A stretch of DNA of 64,000 bases. Source: Thermococcus sp. GTDB taxonomy: Archaea; Methanobacteriota_B; Thermococci; Thermococcales; Thermococcaceae. The stretch lies in assembly GCF_017656495.1 (NCBI RefSeq), contig NZ_JACDNS010000009.1, positions 1-64,000 on the forward strand, given 5' to 3'. This document shows, in pieces, positions 35,704-44,934 of the stretch. Both the position numbers and the translations under genes were made by a program. Position 1 is the first letter of the stretch. Each line of letters begins with the position of its first letter. The notes below the pieces were generated by a model. That model worked only from the letters and a program-made list of their open reading frames with translations. It was not told where the DNA came from and did no database searches.

Positions 35704-36747
35704 ATGAATGATGAATACTTCATGAGCTTAGCTTTGGAGTTAGCCAAAAAAGGCGAGGGAAAAGTGAACCCAAACCCAATGGTTGGTGCTGTTATAGTCA
35801 AAGATGGCAAAATAATCGGTAAGGGCTACCATCAATACTTTGGAGGGAAACATGCAGAGGTTAACGCCATAGAAGAGGCAAAGAGCAAAGGTTATTCTCT
35901 CAAAGGAGCAACAATGTATGTCACTTTAGAGCCCTGTTCTCACTGGGGAAAGCAACCGCCTTGTGTTGATAGAATAATAGAAGAGGACTTCTCAAGAGTT
36001 GTAATAGCAATGAAAGATCCCAACCCCTTAGTTAATGGAAAAGGCATTGAAAAGCTCGAAAAAGCAGGCATTGAGGTTAAAGTTGGTGTTCTTGAAGATG
36101 ATGCAAGAAAGCTGAATGAAGTGTTTCTTAAGTACATAACCACGAAAATGCCTTTCGTCACCATAAAGCTTGCTTTGACCTTAGATGGTTTCATAGCAAC
36201 GGAAAGCTTCTCTTCTAAGTGGATTACCGGCGAAAAAGCAAGAAGGAAAGTGCAAGAGCTTAGAAGAAAATACATGGCAATAATGGTTGGAGCTAATACA
36301 ATTCTCAAAGACAATCCAAGGTTGACTTGCAGAATAGAAGGGTGCAGTGAAAAGGTAAAAGTAATTCTTGATAGGCATGGATTAACTGCTAATGGAAATT
36401 TTAGGGCTTTAAAGGGTGGGAGAGTTATAGTCTTCACTGAGAGCGAAAAAGAGTGGGATAACGCGGAAGTCATTAGGGAAACAAATCCTGAGAAAATACT
36501 AAAAATCCTTGGCGAAAAAGGAATAGACAGCGTTTTAATTGAGGGAGGGAGAATAGCATGCCAGTTCTTGCCCTTTGCAGATAAGCTACATTTATTTTAT
36601 GGGAACAAGCTCTTTGGGAAGGGAATTTCCCCATTTGAGTGCTTAAACGTTGATAATGTTAGTGATGCCTTTAAAGTCGAGTTTCTTAAGTTTGAAAGCT
36701 TTGGGGACAGCTTTTACGTGGAGGCAAGGCCATGTTCTCAGGGATAA
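35704..36747 (+). CDS. ribD: Bifunctional pyrimidine deaminase/reductase
   Basis: The 347-residue bacterial-type RibD handles steps two and three of riboflavin synthesis. The deaminase zinc site is HAEVNA plus EPCSHWGKQPPC (about residues 50-90). The reductase domain begins at KLALTLDGFIA and contains GANTILKDNPRLT. No RBS is seen, and a leaderless transcript is likely. It is first in a four-gene operon and overlaps ribE by 16 bases. Confidence 0.95.
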   Translation: MNDEYFMSLALELAKKGEGKVNPNPMVGAVIVKDGKIIGKGYHQYFGGKHAEVNAIEEAKSKGYSLKGATMYVTLEPCSHWGKQPPCVDRIIEEDFSRVVIAMKDPNPLVNGKGIEKLEKAGIEVKVGVLEDDARKLNEVFLKYITTKMPFVTIKLALTLDGFIATESFSSKWITGEKARRKVQELRRKYMAIMVGANTILKDNPRLTCRIEGCSEKVKVILDRHGLTANGNFRALKGGRVIVFTESEKEWDNAEVIRETNPEKILKILGEKGIDSVLIEGGRIACQFLPFADKLHLFYGNKLFGKGISPFECLNVDNVSDAFKVEFLKFESFGDSFYVEARPCSQG

Positions 36748-37301
36748 TAGAGAAGGTTACAAAGGCACGCTACTCAAGGGGAAAGCTCTACGTGGAGAAG
36801 GTTCTAGATGTGAATTTAGGAGACAGCATTGCCGTTAATGGAGCATGCTTAACGGTGAGTGAGATTAGGGATCAAATAGTCTTTGACGTTGGTGAGGAAA
36901 CGCTAAAGAGGACTAACTTAGCGAAAGCAAAGCTCGTTAACCTTGAAAGAGCTCTAAAGTTTGGAGATAGAATTGACGGACATTTGGTTACTGGGCATGT
37001 TGATGGGACTCTAAAGCTGAGGAGAGTTCTAAAGAGAGGAAATACTTACTGGCTGGCCTTTGAAATGCCCAAGGAAAGGTTTGGCATAGTGGAAAAGGGA
37101 AGCATAGCTTTGAATGGGATAAGCCTAACGATTGCTAAAGTTGAGAAGAGCCAATTCTGGGTTCAGGTAATTCCCTACACTTGGGAAAACACCAACTTGA
37201 AGTTCCTAAAGGTTGGAGAGGAAGTAAACTACGAGATAGATATTGTTGCGAGATATTTGAAGGGTATTTTGGGTGATAGATATGGACTTGGAAAAGCTTA
37301 G
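36732..37301 (+). CDS. ribE: Riboflavin synthase, bacterial (lumazine-binding) type
   Basis: The 189-residue protein starts with the diagnostic MFSGIIE and has two lumazine-binding repeats, shown by paired motifs NGACLTV and NGISLTI and the HLVTGHVDG segment. It dismutates 6,7-dimethyl-8-ribityllumazine. This is the bacterial fold, whereas many archaea use an unrelated riboflavin synthase related to lumazine synthase. Horizontal origin of the rib operon is therefore likely. GGAGG precedes the ATG inside ribD. It overlaps ribBA by 20 bases. Confidence 0.94.
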   Translation: MFSGIIEKVTKARYSRGKLYVEKVLDVNLGDSIAVNGACLTVSEIRDQIVFDVGEETLKRTNLAKAKLVNLERALKFGDRIDGHLVTGHVDGTLKLRRVLKRGNTYWLAFEMPKERFGIVEKGSIALNGISLTIAKVEKSQFWVQVIPYTWENTNLKFLKVGEEVNYEIDIVARYLKGILGDRYGLGKA

Positions 37302-38454
37302 GAAAAGCATTCTTGAGGGCAAACCAATAGTTTTAATTGACGAAGATAGGGAAGTTGAAGCGGATTTAGTTTATCCCGCTGAAACAATAACTCCCCAAAC
37401 ATTAAACTTCATGCTTCAAGCTAAAGGGATGCTCTGTCTGGCTATGGATGAAGAAGAAGCTTTAAGGAGAGGCTTCTTTAAGCTTCCCTCAAAAGACAAC
37501 GAGACGAACTTTTTAATAAGCGTTGATTATAAAGAAACGTTTACGGGCATAAGTGCCGAGGAGAGGGCTTTAACTGCTAAAAAGATTGCCGAAGGACTAA
37601 GCATTGAGTACTTTCGCTATCCAGGTCATCTGCACCTTTTAGGGGGAGTCGGCATAAACAGAAGGAAAGGCCACACGGAAGCCTCCCTTGAGCTTATGGA
37701 AATGCTCGGGTTTAAGAGATATGCACTAATAATTGAGCTCTTAGATGAAGAAGGAAACTCCCACAACTTTGAGTTTATAAGAAACTTTGCAGAAAAGCAT
37801 GGCCTTCCGAGAGTGACGATTAGAGAAGTCTGGAAGAAGGTTCTCAGAAGAAAAAACTTCGTTAGAATTCACGCCAGAGCGAAGATTCCCTTGCGTCATG
37901 GTAATTTTGAGATAATAGCATTTGATAATGAGCTAGACTTTAAAGAACATGTAGCGATAGTGAAGGAGCCTTTGGGAGAAGCACCTCTTGTTAGACTTCA
38001 CTCGGAGTGCTTAACAGGAGATACCTTGGCTTCTCTAAAGTGCGACTGTGGAAGTCAATTAGCTAATGCATTAAAGATGATTGCCCAGGAGGGTGGGATT
38101 TTACTTTATTTAAGGCAGGAAGGGAGAGGAATCGGATTAAAAAACAAGATCAAAGCCTATGAACTCCAAGATAAAGGCTTTGACACCGTTGAAGCGAATA
38201 AAATGCTTGGCTTTAATGAAGATGAGAGGGATTTCAGTGTTGCTTACCAAATGCTCAAAGCTTTAGGAGTCTCAAAAGTTAAGCTTTTGACGAACAATCC
38301 AAGGAAGGTTAGAGCTTTGGAAGAGTTTGGGATAGAGGTTGTTGAAGTTATTCCGATTTTTGGAGAAGTTAACGAGATTAACAGGCCTTATTTAGAGGCT
38401 AAGATGCTCAAGCTTGGACACAATTTAAAACCTCTTTTGGAGGGGGAAGAATGA
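37282..38454 (+). CDS. ribBA: Bifunctional DHBP synthase / GTP cyclohydrolase II
   Basis: The 390-residue fusion has an N-terminal DHBP synthase (about 1-195; DEDREVEADLV, GHLHLLGGV, GHTEASLELM) and a C-terminal GTP cyclohydrolase II (about 200-390; zinc cysteines in SECLTGDTLASLKCDCGSQ, and RQEGRGIGL). It makes both precursors of lumazine. Start ATG 37282 has GGTGAT upstream. The GTG at 37273 is within the leader. The fused form is typical of bacteria. Confidence 0.95.
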   Translation: MDLEKLRKSILEGKPIVLIDEDREVEADLVYPAETITPQTLNFMLQAKGMLCLAMDEEEALRRGFFKLPSKDNETNFLISVDYKETFTGISAEERALTAKKIAEGLSIEYFRYPGHLHLLGGVGINRRKGHTEASLELMEMLGFKRYALIIELLDEEGNSHNFEFIRNFAEKHGLPRVTIREVWKKVLRRKNFVRIHARAKIPLRHGNFEIIAFDNELDFKEHVAIVKEPLGEAPLVRLHSECLTGDTLASLKCDCGSQLANALKMIAQEGGILLYLRQEGRGIGLKNKIKAYELQDKGFDTVEANKMLGFNEDERDFSVAYQMLKALGVSKVKLLTNNPRKVRALEEFGIEVVEVIPIFGEVNEINRPYLEAKMLKLGHNLKPLLEGEE

Positions 38455-38912
38455 TTTACGAAGGGGAATATAAAGGTGAAGGCTTGAAAATAGGGATAGT
38501 TGTAAGTAGATTTAACGATTTGCTTACTAAGGAGCTTTTAGATGGTGCATTAGACTGTTTTAAGCGACATGGCGTTGAGGACATAGACATCTTCAAAGTT
38601 CCCGGAGCTTTTGAAATTCCATTTATCGCAAAAGAATTAGCGAAGAAGGGAAACTACGACGCAATTTTAGCCTTAGGAGCCGTTGTTAAGGGCGAAACAT
38701 ACCACTTTGAACTCGTTGCCAATGAGGTTGCTAAAGGAGTAGCTCATATAAACTTAACATACGAAACTCCCGTGATATTTGGCGTCATAACCGTTGATGA
38801 CGAAATTCAAGGGCTGGACAGGGCCGGAATAAAATCAAATAAAGGCTTTGAATACGCTTTAGCGACCTTAGAGATGGCGAATTTAAAGAAAAAACTAAAG
38901 AAGATGCCTTAG
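38451..38912 (+). CDS. ribH: 6,7-Dimethyl-8-ribityllumazine synthase
   Basis: The 153-residue protein shows VVSRFND, KVPGAFEIPF and GAVVKGETYHFELVAN, with the catalytic histidine in the last motif. It condenses the products of RibBA and RibD. The start ATG overlaps the ribBA stop (ATGA). It is last in the rib operon and overlaps the convergent purO by 4 bases. Confidence 0.95.
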   Translation: MIYEGEYKGEGLKIGIVVSRFNDLLTKELLDGALDCFKRHGVEDIDIFKVPGAFEIPFIAKELAKKGNYDAILALGAVVKGETYHFELVANEVAKGVAHINLTYETPVIFGVITVDDEIQGLDRAGIKSNKGFEYALATLEMANLKKKLKKMP

Positions 38913-39511
38913 AGGTTTTTCACCCCTCTTATTCCTATTTTAAATTTATCCCCAAAATCAACAACTCCAATTGCCAAAACAGGGTGAGCAAATTTTAAGT
39001 CCAAGACTCTTTCAGCTAGGTCATTTTCGTCTTTAAAGTCTAAGCTCAGCGTTTCAACACTCTCAACGTTGTAAGTTGCCGTAAAGAATGCTTTTCCTTC
39101 ATTGAGCTTAACTCTTTTGACCCAAAACTCATCTTTTCCCGCGAACCCTAAAAATGCCTCATCTTTGTCTCTTTGGATTATCCCGGCAATTCTTGGCGTG
39201 TTTAGGGCGTCTCTCTCATAGTCCATAGCATCCAAAACATGAATTAAGGCTTTCTTTGGCTTTTCCCACTCCAAAGCATGAGCAATAAATGTCGTGTGAG
39301 AGCCATTACTAACCACTGCATAGTCCCTGAAAATTTTCACAGCTGTGTAGCTCACATATGGATTAGTTGTCCCCGTTAGATTTAGCACGACAACTTCGTC
39401 TCCTCTAAGTTTTGCCGTTCTATTGGGAAAAGAACGAGAGCTAACACGGTAGAAAGCGAAAGGCTTACCCTCCTTTAGCCCAACGCCCAGCATTCTCCCA
39501 ACATACCTCAT
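38909..39511 (-). CDS. purO: Archaeal IMP cyclohydrolase
   Basis: The 200-residue protein matches PurO, the archaeal enzyme that closes FAICAR to IMP. Diagnostic stretches are YVGRMLGVG, YRVSSRSFPNR and NGSHTTFI. GAGGTGA lies before ATG 39511. It overlaps the purP2 stop by 4 bases and is last in the thiC-purC2-purP2-purO cluster, so an in-line formyltransferase/cyclohydrolase pair is encoded together. Confidence 0.92.
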   Translation of the reverse strand: MRYVGRMLGVGLKEGKPFAFYRVSSRSFPNRTAKLRGDEVVVLNLTGTTNPYVSYTAVKIFRDYAVVSNGSHTTFIAHALEWEKPKKALIHVLDAMDYERDALNTPRIAGIIQRDKDEAFLGFAGKDEFWVKRVKLNEGKAFFTATYNVESVETLSLDFKDENDLAERVLDLKFAHPVLAIGVVDFGDKFKIGIRGVKNL

Positions 39512-40440
39512 GTTATCACCTCATCTAAGCGGTTTTCATTTAACGCTAAGCGAATCTCTTTGGCAATTCTCTGACCCATCATTATTTCCTCACTCCAGTA
39601 GAGCGAAGAATACCAATGTTTGACATTACTCCCACCGTCTATACGGGAAGCGAAGCCTATGCATCTAAACTCACCATCGTAAGCGAAATGCAGGGCAAAA
39701 GGCCCTATAACCCCCGGAGGCTCGAGTTTTTCCATTGCTTCAACGAAAGCTAAGCCGTAGTCATAAAGCTGGGGGAGGAGGGATTCTCTCAAAGCTACGG
39801 GTTTGTTTCCGACTATTGTATACGGCAGAGCTTTGAAAGGTCCTCTCTTATTTGCATCCGCTATAACCAATCGCTCATCAACGCCAAAGAGCTCAAGCCT
39901 CTCTAAAATCGGTGAGTAGAAGAAGTGCACATAGATAAAAACCCCATTAACGAAACGCTCAATCCGATAAGGTTCTTTAATCTCATTAAGCTTTTCTTCG
40001 AGCTCTCTTCCGTAGGCTATGAAGTGCCCGCTTCCTCCTTTTGGACCCTCAATCCTAACGAAGTAAAGCTCGTCCTCCTTAACCTCGCTCGAATCACAGC
40101 TTTCAACCTGTGGGATGCCGGCTTTCTTTAACGCTTTATCAACCAATTCAAACTTTGTTTCCCATTTTAGAAACCTCTTGTTCCCAAAGAACTTCGCTTT
40201 ACTCTTTTCAATCGCATCAATGCCAAGATAAGCCACAAAAGAGCCGTGGGGGACTATTATTCCATCATCAGCTAGTATCTCTTTCATGTCAGCAGTGACT
40301 CTAAGCTCATCAACTATTGGAAGCGAAGAGTAGAAGTTCTTTCTTTTTGGAGAAGCGTATAAACGGGTTTTGAAGCCTTCTTTCTTTGCACCTTGAATTA
40401 TTTGGAGCGAGGAGTGAGAGGCTATTGTTGAAATGATCAT
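39508..40440 (-). CDS. PurP-family ATP-grasp ligase, paralog 2 (short, divergent)
   Basis: At 310 residues this is the shortest of three PurP homologs. It keeps ASHSSLQIIQGAKKEGFKTR at the N-terminus and RIAKEIRLAL at the C-terminus. The loop that reads ARIVAGTN in the 44997 copy is SRIDGGSN here. It sits between purC2 and purO, with start/stop overlaps on both sides (GGAGGTG before ATG 40440). It may make FAICAR for PurO, or act in a branch with PurC2. Confidence 0.75.
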   Translation of the reverse strand: MIISTIASHSSLQIIQGAKKEGFKTRLYASPKRKNFYSSLPIVDELRVTADMKEILADDGIIVPHGSFVAYLGIDAIEKSKAKFFGNKRFLKWETKFELVDKALKKAGIPQVESCDSSEVKEDELYFVRIEGPKGGSGHFIAYGRELEEKLNEIKEPYRIERFVNGVFIYVHFFYSPILERLELFGVDERLVIADANKRGPFKALPYTIVGNKPVALRESLLPQLYDYGLAFVEAMEKLEPPGVIGPFALHFAYDGEFRCIGFASRIDGGSNVKHWYSSLYWSEEIMMGQRIAKEIRLALNENRLDEVIT

Positions 40441-41096
40441 TCAACCACCTCCAAAATCTCTTCCTGTTTCAAAACTCTCCCCTCTTTCATAACTCTCATG
40501 GTATCCCCGCTTATCTCATCAATAATCAAAAGTTCACCGTTTTTCCGCCCAAACTCGAGCTTGAAGTCAATTATCTCGAGACCTCTGCTTTTGAAAAATT
40601 CTTTCAAAATTTGAGCAACTTTTCTTGTTGTTTTTTTCATCACCTCAATCTCTTCCCTAGTTGCAATGCCGAGCGTTTCTATGGCTTCTTCACAAATGAG
40701 AGGATCGCCTAAAGCGTCGCTTTTTAGCGTAAACTCAACGATGTTCAGCTCTTGGAGAGGCTTAACGAATTCACCATAGCGCCTCAAGAAGCTTCCATAA
40801 GCTTTGTAGCGGTAGATTACCTCGAGAGGTATTTTTTCAGCTTTTAAAAACTTCGCTCTTCTTTCGTCAATCTTCTCGACGAAGTGCGTTTTTACGCCGT
40901 TCTTTTCCAACAGTTTGAAGAAAAACTCCGTTTGTTTCAAAACTATACTTCCTTTGCCTTCTCTTTCCCCAATTACCTCGTTTCCTCCAGTGTCCTCCTT
41001 TTCACCAAAGCCCAAGATGTTATCTTTAAAGTAAAAGATTAAAAAGTCGCCATCTTCGTAGACATCCTTAGTCTTCCCCTTGTAAATTAAACGCAT
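40437..41096 (-). CDS. Divergent SAICAR-synthase paralog
   Basis: The 219-residue protein keeps the PurC frame (YKGKTKDVYE, DFKLEFGR) but departs from the canonical copy at 30261. The DDATAFDGKKKA region is replaced by DNILGFGEKEDTGGNE, and DEISPDTCRFW becomes DEISGDTMRV. A changed substrate is plausible. Start ATG overlaps the thiC stop (TAATG). Lying between thiC and purP2, it may act on an aminoimidazole related to AIR/CAIR. Confidence 0.72.
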   Translation of the reverse strand: MRLIYKGKTKDVYEDGDFLIFYFKDNILGFGEKEDTGGNEVIGEREGKGSIVLKQTEFFFKLLEKNGVKTHFVEKIDERRAKFLKAEKIPLEVIYRYKAYGSFLRRYGEFVKPLQELNIVEFTLKSDALGDPLICEEAIETLGIATREEIEVMKKTTRKVAQILKEFFKSRGLEIIDFKLEFGRKNGELLIIDEISGDTMRVMKEGRVLKQEEILEVVE

Positions 41097-42385
41097 TAAG
41101 CCTCACCTTTCTTTCTAAGCATTTCGTTGATAATCTTTATAGCACAAAGATCGCCACACATGCTGCATGCCTCTGTTGAGGTTGGCCTCTCCTTCCTAAT
41201 CTCCATAAAGCGTTCTTTGTCCATGCTAAGCTCAAACTGCTTCTCCCAATCCAATTCCCCTCTTGCTAAGCTCATTAGGTAATCTTTCATATAGTCTTCT
41301 TCAAAGCGCGTCAAATTAACGGCATGAGCCGCTATCTTTGAAGCTATCACTCCCAAGCGCACGTGCTCCTTATCTGGTAATCCTAAGTGCTCCGCTGGCG
41401 TAACATAACAGAGGAAATCTGCACCATTTAGAGCGGCTATCGCCCCCCCGATTGCTCCAGCTATGTGATCGTAGCCAGGGAATATGTCTGTAACTAAAGG
41501 GCCAAGGACGTAGAAGGGAGCATTGTCCGTCGCGACCTTCGCTATCTTTATCTGCATGGGAATTTGGTCTATTGGCACATGCCCTGGTCCTTCAACCATC
41601 GTTTGAACTCCAAATTCTCTAGCTCTTCTCACCAAGCGTCCCAAAGTAAAAAGCTCGCTCATTTGAAGCTCATCACCAGCATCTGGCAAACCACCGGGCC
41701 TTAAACCATCCCCTAAGCTCAAAACCACGTCATATTCCTTAGCAAGCTCTAGGAGATAATCATAGTCCTTATAGAAGGGATTCTCTTTTTCCCAATGGAG
41801 AATCCAAGCTGCTAAGAAAGTGCCACCTCTCGAGACCATTCCAACAACTCTCTTAACTCTTTTCATCTTTTCTACAACTTCTTTAGTAACTCCAACGTGA
41901 ATTGTTGCAAAATCCACACCATCTTTGAAGTGCTTCTCTACTGCATTCCACATATCATCCTCGCTCATCTCAATGATTGGTTTGCCTTTTGCAAGCATTT
42001 CTTCGGCAGCTTGATAAATTGGGACTGTCCCAATTGGCACATTTACAGCTCTCATGATTTTCTTTCTAATTTCATCTAAATCTCCGCCAGTTGATAGATC
42101 CATGAGAGTATCAGCACCATACTGGACAGCTATCTTGGCTTTCTCTATCTCCCCCTTAATGTTTATTATATCCCTTGAGGTGCCTATGTTAGCATTAATC
42201 TTCACCCTGACGCCAGCACCAACGGCAACTGGCTTAACCCAGTCGTGATTGACGTTTCTAAAGATAACAGTGTAACCTTTAGCCACGTTCCTCCTGAGCT
42301 TTTCGGCACTTATGCCCTCCCGATCGGCGATGAATTTCATTTCCTCTGTTATTATCCCACGTTTAGCTTCATCCATCTGGGTCAT
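41096..42385 (-). CDS. thiC: Phosphomethylpyrimidine synthase
   Basis: This 429-residue radical-SAM enzyme rearranges AIR to HMP-phosphate for thiamine. The C-terminal cluster motif reads CSMCGDLC, that is CX2CX3C, one residue shorter than the CX2CX4C of bacterial ThiC. Other marks are NANIGTS, GADTLMDLSTGGD and EGPGHVP. Start ATG 42385 has GTGGTGA upstream. It is divergent from thi4 and shares a TATA-like AAATTTAAAAACC region at about 42408-42424. No ThiN domain is fused. Confidence 0.95.
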   Translation of the reverse strand: MTQMDEAKRGIITEEMKFIADREGISAEKLRRNVAKGYTVIFRNVNHDWVKPVAVGAGVRVKINANIGTSRDIINIKGEIEKAKIAVQYGADTLMDLSTGGDLDEIRKKIMRAVNVPIGTVPIYQAAEEMLAKGKPIIEMSEDDMWNAVEKHFKDGVDFATIHVGVTKEVVEKMKRVKRVVGMVSRGGTFLAAWILHWEKENPFYKDYDYLLELAKEYDVVLSLGDGLRPGGLPDAGDELQMSELFTLGRLVRRAREFGVQTMVEGPGHVPIDQIPMQIKIAKVATDNAPFYVLGPLVTDIFPGYDHIAGAIGGAIAALNGADFLCYVTPAEHLGLPDKEHVRLGVIASKIAAHAVNLTRFEEDYMKDYLMSLARGELDWEKQFELSMDKERFMEIRKERPTSTEACSMCGDLCAIKIINEMLRKKGEA

Positions 42386-42466
42386 TTTTGTCACCACATA
42401 TAACAAGGTTTTTAAATTTCAATACTAAGTTTTAGCTGACCTTTATGAAATTTTCGGGTGATGGTG

Positions 42467-43225
42467 ATGCTGAAGGATATCGTGATAAGCAGAGCAATAA
42501 TCGAAACCTATTTCAGAGAGCTTTTGGAACACTTAAACCTCGACGTTGCTATAGTTGGAGCCGGCCCATCAGGAATGGTTGCTGCCTATTATCTTGCCAA
42601 GGGCGGTGCAAAGGTGGCAATCTTCGAGAAGAAGCTGAGCATAGGCGGGGGAATATGGGGCGGAGCAATGGGCTTCAATAAAATAGTTGTGGAAGAGGAA
42701 GCTAAAGAGATCCTTGACGAGTTCGATGTAAGGTATGAAGAATTTGAGAGAGGTTATTATGTTGCCGATGCTATTGAAGCGGCAACAACGATAGCGAGCA
42801 AGACAGTAAAGACTGGAGTAAAGATATTCAACATGATAGAGGTTGAGGATTTAGTTGTCAAGAAAAATCGCGTAGCTGGAATTGTCATAAACTGGACGCC
42901 CGTTAAAATGACAAGCCTTCACGTTGACCCGCTTACGGTTGAGGCTAAGTTTGTGATTGATTCGACAGGTCACGGGGCGCAGATAGCCCAGTTCCTCGAG
43001 AAGAGAGGTTTAATAGAGAGGGTTCCTGGCGAGGGTGCGATGTGGGCAGAGATGGGAGAGAAGCTCACGGTAGAACACACCAAAGAGGTTTACCCGGGCC
43101 TATACGTTACCGGGATGGCTGCCAATGCCGTTGCTGGAGCTCCAAGAATGGGGCCAATATTTGGGGGCATGTTCCTAAGTGGAAGGAAAGCAGCATTAGA
43201 GATACTTGAGAAGCTTAAGAAATGA
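42467..43225 (+). CDS. thi4: Thiazole synthase Thi4-type
   Basis: The 252-residue protein has an NAD/FAD-binding GAGPSG (31-36), FEKKLSIGGGIWGG and the C-terminal GMAANAVAGAPRMGPIFGGM. Where yeast THI4 has the sacrificial cysteine (SCMDP), this protein has H152 (SLHVDP), as in methanogen Thi4. It should therefore use external sulfide and turn over repeatedly. I choose ATG 42467 with GGGTGAT upstream, over GTG 42458. It is divergent from thiC. Confidence 0.92.
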   Translation: MLKDIVISRAIIETYFRELLEHLNLDVAIVGAGPSGMVAAYYLAKGGAKVAIFEKKLSIGGGIWGGAMGFNKIVVEEEAKEILDEFDVRYEEFERGYYVADAIEAATTIASKTVKTGVKIFNMIEVEDLVVKKNRVAGIVINWTPVKMTSLHVDPLTVEAKFVIDSTGHGAQIAQFLEKRGLIERVPGEGAMWAEMGEKLTVEHTKEVYPGLYVTGMAANAVAGAPRMGPIFGGMFLSGRKAALEILEKLKK

Positions 43226-43288
43226 AGTTTTGTCTTTATTGACTTTTTCTGACTTCCTTTTCTGCTATTTTTAATCGCAAATTTTATA

Positions 43289-43306
43289 TTCAAGTTTTAA
43301 CTTGAA
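43289..43306 (+). promoter_or_regulatory. Dyad operator candidate for pdxS-pdxT
   Basis: TTCAAGTT-TT-AACTTGAA is a perfect 8-bp inverted repeat, and a further half-site TTAACTTGAG follows at 43321-43330. TTTTATATT just upstream (about 43282-43290) is the TATA box, so the dyad lies between TATA and start codon (43344). This is a classic repressor position. Confidence 0.6.
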
Positions 43307-43343
43307 ATATATTGAAAACTTTAACTTGAGTTAGGTGATGAAC

Positions 43344-44345
43344 ATGTTTGAGATAATTGAGCGGAAGGGAACTGAACGCTTGAAGAGAGGATTTGCGAAG
43401 ATGGTTAAAGGCGGAGTTATTATGGATGTCACAAATGCAGAGCAAGCTCAAATTGCCGAAGAAGCTGGGGCTGTTGCAGTTATGGCTTTGGAAAAAGTGC
43501 CAGCAGATATAAGAAAAGCTGGCGGTGTCGCAAGAATGGCAGATCCAAAGAAGATTGAGGAGATTATGGATGCCGTTACAATTCCCGTTATGGCAAAGAT
43601 TAGAATTGGACATTATGCAGAAGCTTACGCTTTAGAGGCCTTGGGTGTTGACATGATTGACGAAAGTGAAGTTTTAACGCCAGCAGACGCTTACTTCCAC
43701 GTGGACAAAAGAAAGTTCAAAGTACCCTTTGTTTGCGGTGCAAGGAACTTAGGAGAAGCAGTAAGGAGAATTTGGGAAGGTTCAGCGATGATCAGAACCA
43801 AGGGTGAAGCTGGAACGGGTAACATAGTTGAGGCTGTAAGACACGTTCGCTTAGTTAATGAGAACATCAGGCTTTTGAAAAGGCTGACAGATGAACAGAT
43901 TTATCAAGTTACTAAAAAGTTCGCAGAGCCTTACTTGAGATTAGCTTTGGAAGTCAAACAAATAAGTGGTTTAGATGCTAGAATTTTAGAAAACGAACCA
44001 GTTTACGAGGAATACACCTATCAAGAGATTGTTGACGGCATTTACAAGATTCTACTCGAAATTAAGAAATTGCAAAGGTTACCTGTGGTTAACTTCGCTG
44101 CTGGTGGGGTGGCAACACCAGCTGACGCCGCATTAATGATGCAGATGGGTATGGATGGGGTTTTCGTTGGAAGCGGAATTTTCAAGAGCTCAAATCCAGA
44201 GAAGATGGCAAGGGCAATAGTTGAGGCGGTTAACCACTATGACGAGCCAGATGTGATAGCAAAGATAAGCAAGGACTTAGGAGAACCGATGAGAGGTCTC
44301 GATATAGCCCAGCTCGAAGTTCGCCTGGAGGAGAGAGGTGTATGA
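43344..44345 (+). CDS. pdxS: PLP synthase, PdxS subunit
   Basis: The 333-residue TIM-barrel enzyme makes pyridoxal 5'-phosphate from ribose 5-phosphate, glyceraldehyde 3-phosphate and ammonia from Pdx[31 protein letters not shown] (Schiff-base lysine region), [11 protein letters not shown] and [11 protein letters not shown] are all present. It is longer than bacterial PdxS by an insertion around 180-215, as in other archaea. The start is ATG 43344 with AGGTGA. It overlaps pdxT (ATGA). Confidence 0.97.
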   Translation: MFEIIERKGTERLKRGFAKMVKGGVIMDVTNAEQAQIAEEAGAVAVMALEKVPADIRKAGGVARMADPKKIEEIMDAVTIPVMAKIRIGHYAEAYALEALGVDMIDESEVLTPADAYFHVDKRKFKVPFVCGARNLGEAVRRIWEGSAMIRTKGEAGTGNIVEAVRHVRLVNENIRLLKRLTDEQIYQVTKKFAEPYLRLALEVKQISGLDARILENEPVYEEYTYQEIVDGIYKILLEIKKLQRLPVVNFAAGGVATPADAALMMQMGMDGVFVGSGIFKSSNPEKMARAIVEAVNHYDEPDVIAKISKDLGEPMRGLDIAQLEVRLEERGV

Positions 44346-44929
44346 AAGTTGGCGTTGTAGGAGTTCAGGGCGCTGTAAGCGAGCACATTGAAGCTGCTAG
44401 GAAAGCCATGAAAAATCTCAAAGTTAATGGAGAAGTTTTTTGGCTTAGAAAAGCTGAGCAACTGAAAGACGTTGACGCTCTAATAATCCCCGGCGGCGAG
44501 AGCACAACGATTTCAAGGCTAATGATTAAAAACAACATCTTTGATAAAGTTAAAGAGCTTGGAGAAGAAGGATTGCCAATTATGGGCACCTGTGCAGGGC
44601 TAATACTCTTAGCAAAGCAAGTTGAAGGGGCAGTTGAGGGTCAGAGATTTCTCGAGCTTTTGGATGTGAAAGTTTCAAGAAATGCCTATGGAAGACAAGT
44701 TGATTCCTTTGAGGCACCACTAAAGCTAACTTTTGATAAAAAACCTTTCTTAGGGGTTTTTATTCGAGCACCAAGAATTCTCGAAGTCTTTGGGAAAGCA
44801 AAGCCATTTGCATTTTACAAAGACGAGGTAGTTGGTGTTGAGCAAGGAAACCTTATTGGGCTAGCATTTCATCCAGAGCTGACCGATGATACAAGGATTC
44901 ACGAATACTTCTTGAGGAAAGCTCTTTAA
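44342..44929 (+). CDS. pdxT: PLP synthase, glutaminase subunit PdxT
   Basis: The 195-residue glutamine amidotransferase has [11 protein letters not shown] at the start, PGGEST, the nucleophile in GTCAGLILL and the HPELTDD catalytic pair. It feeds ammonia to PdxS. GAGGTG lies at the end of pdxS. It is second gene of the B6 operon. Confidence 0.96.
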   Translation: MKVGVVGVQGAVSEHIEAARKAMKNLKVNGEVFWLRKAEQLKDVDALIIPGGESTTISRLMIKNNIFDKVKELGEEGLPIMGTCAGLILLAKQVEGAVEGQRFLELLDVKVSRNAYGRQVDSFEAPLKLTFDKKPFLGVFIRAPRILEVFGKAKPFAFYKDEVVGVEQGNLIGLAFHPELTDDTRIHEYFLRKAL

Positions 44930-44934
44930 TTTTT

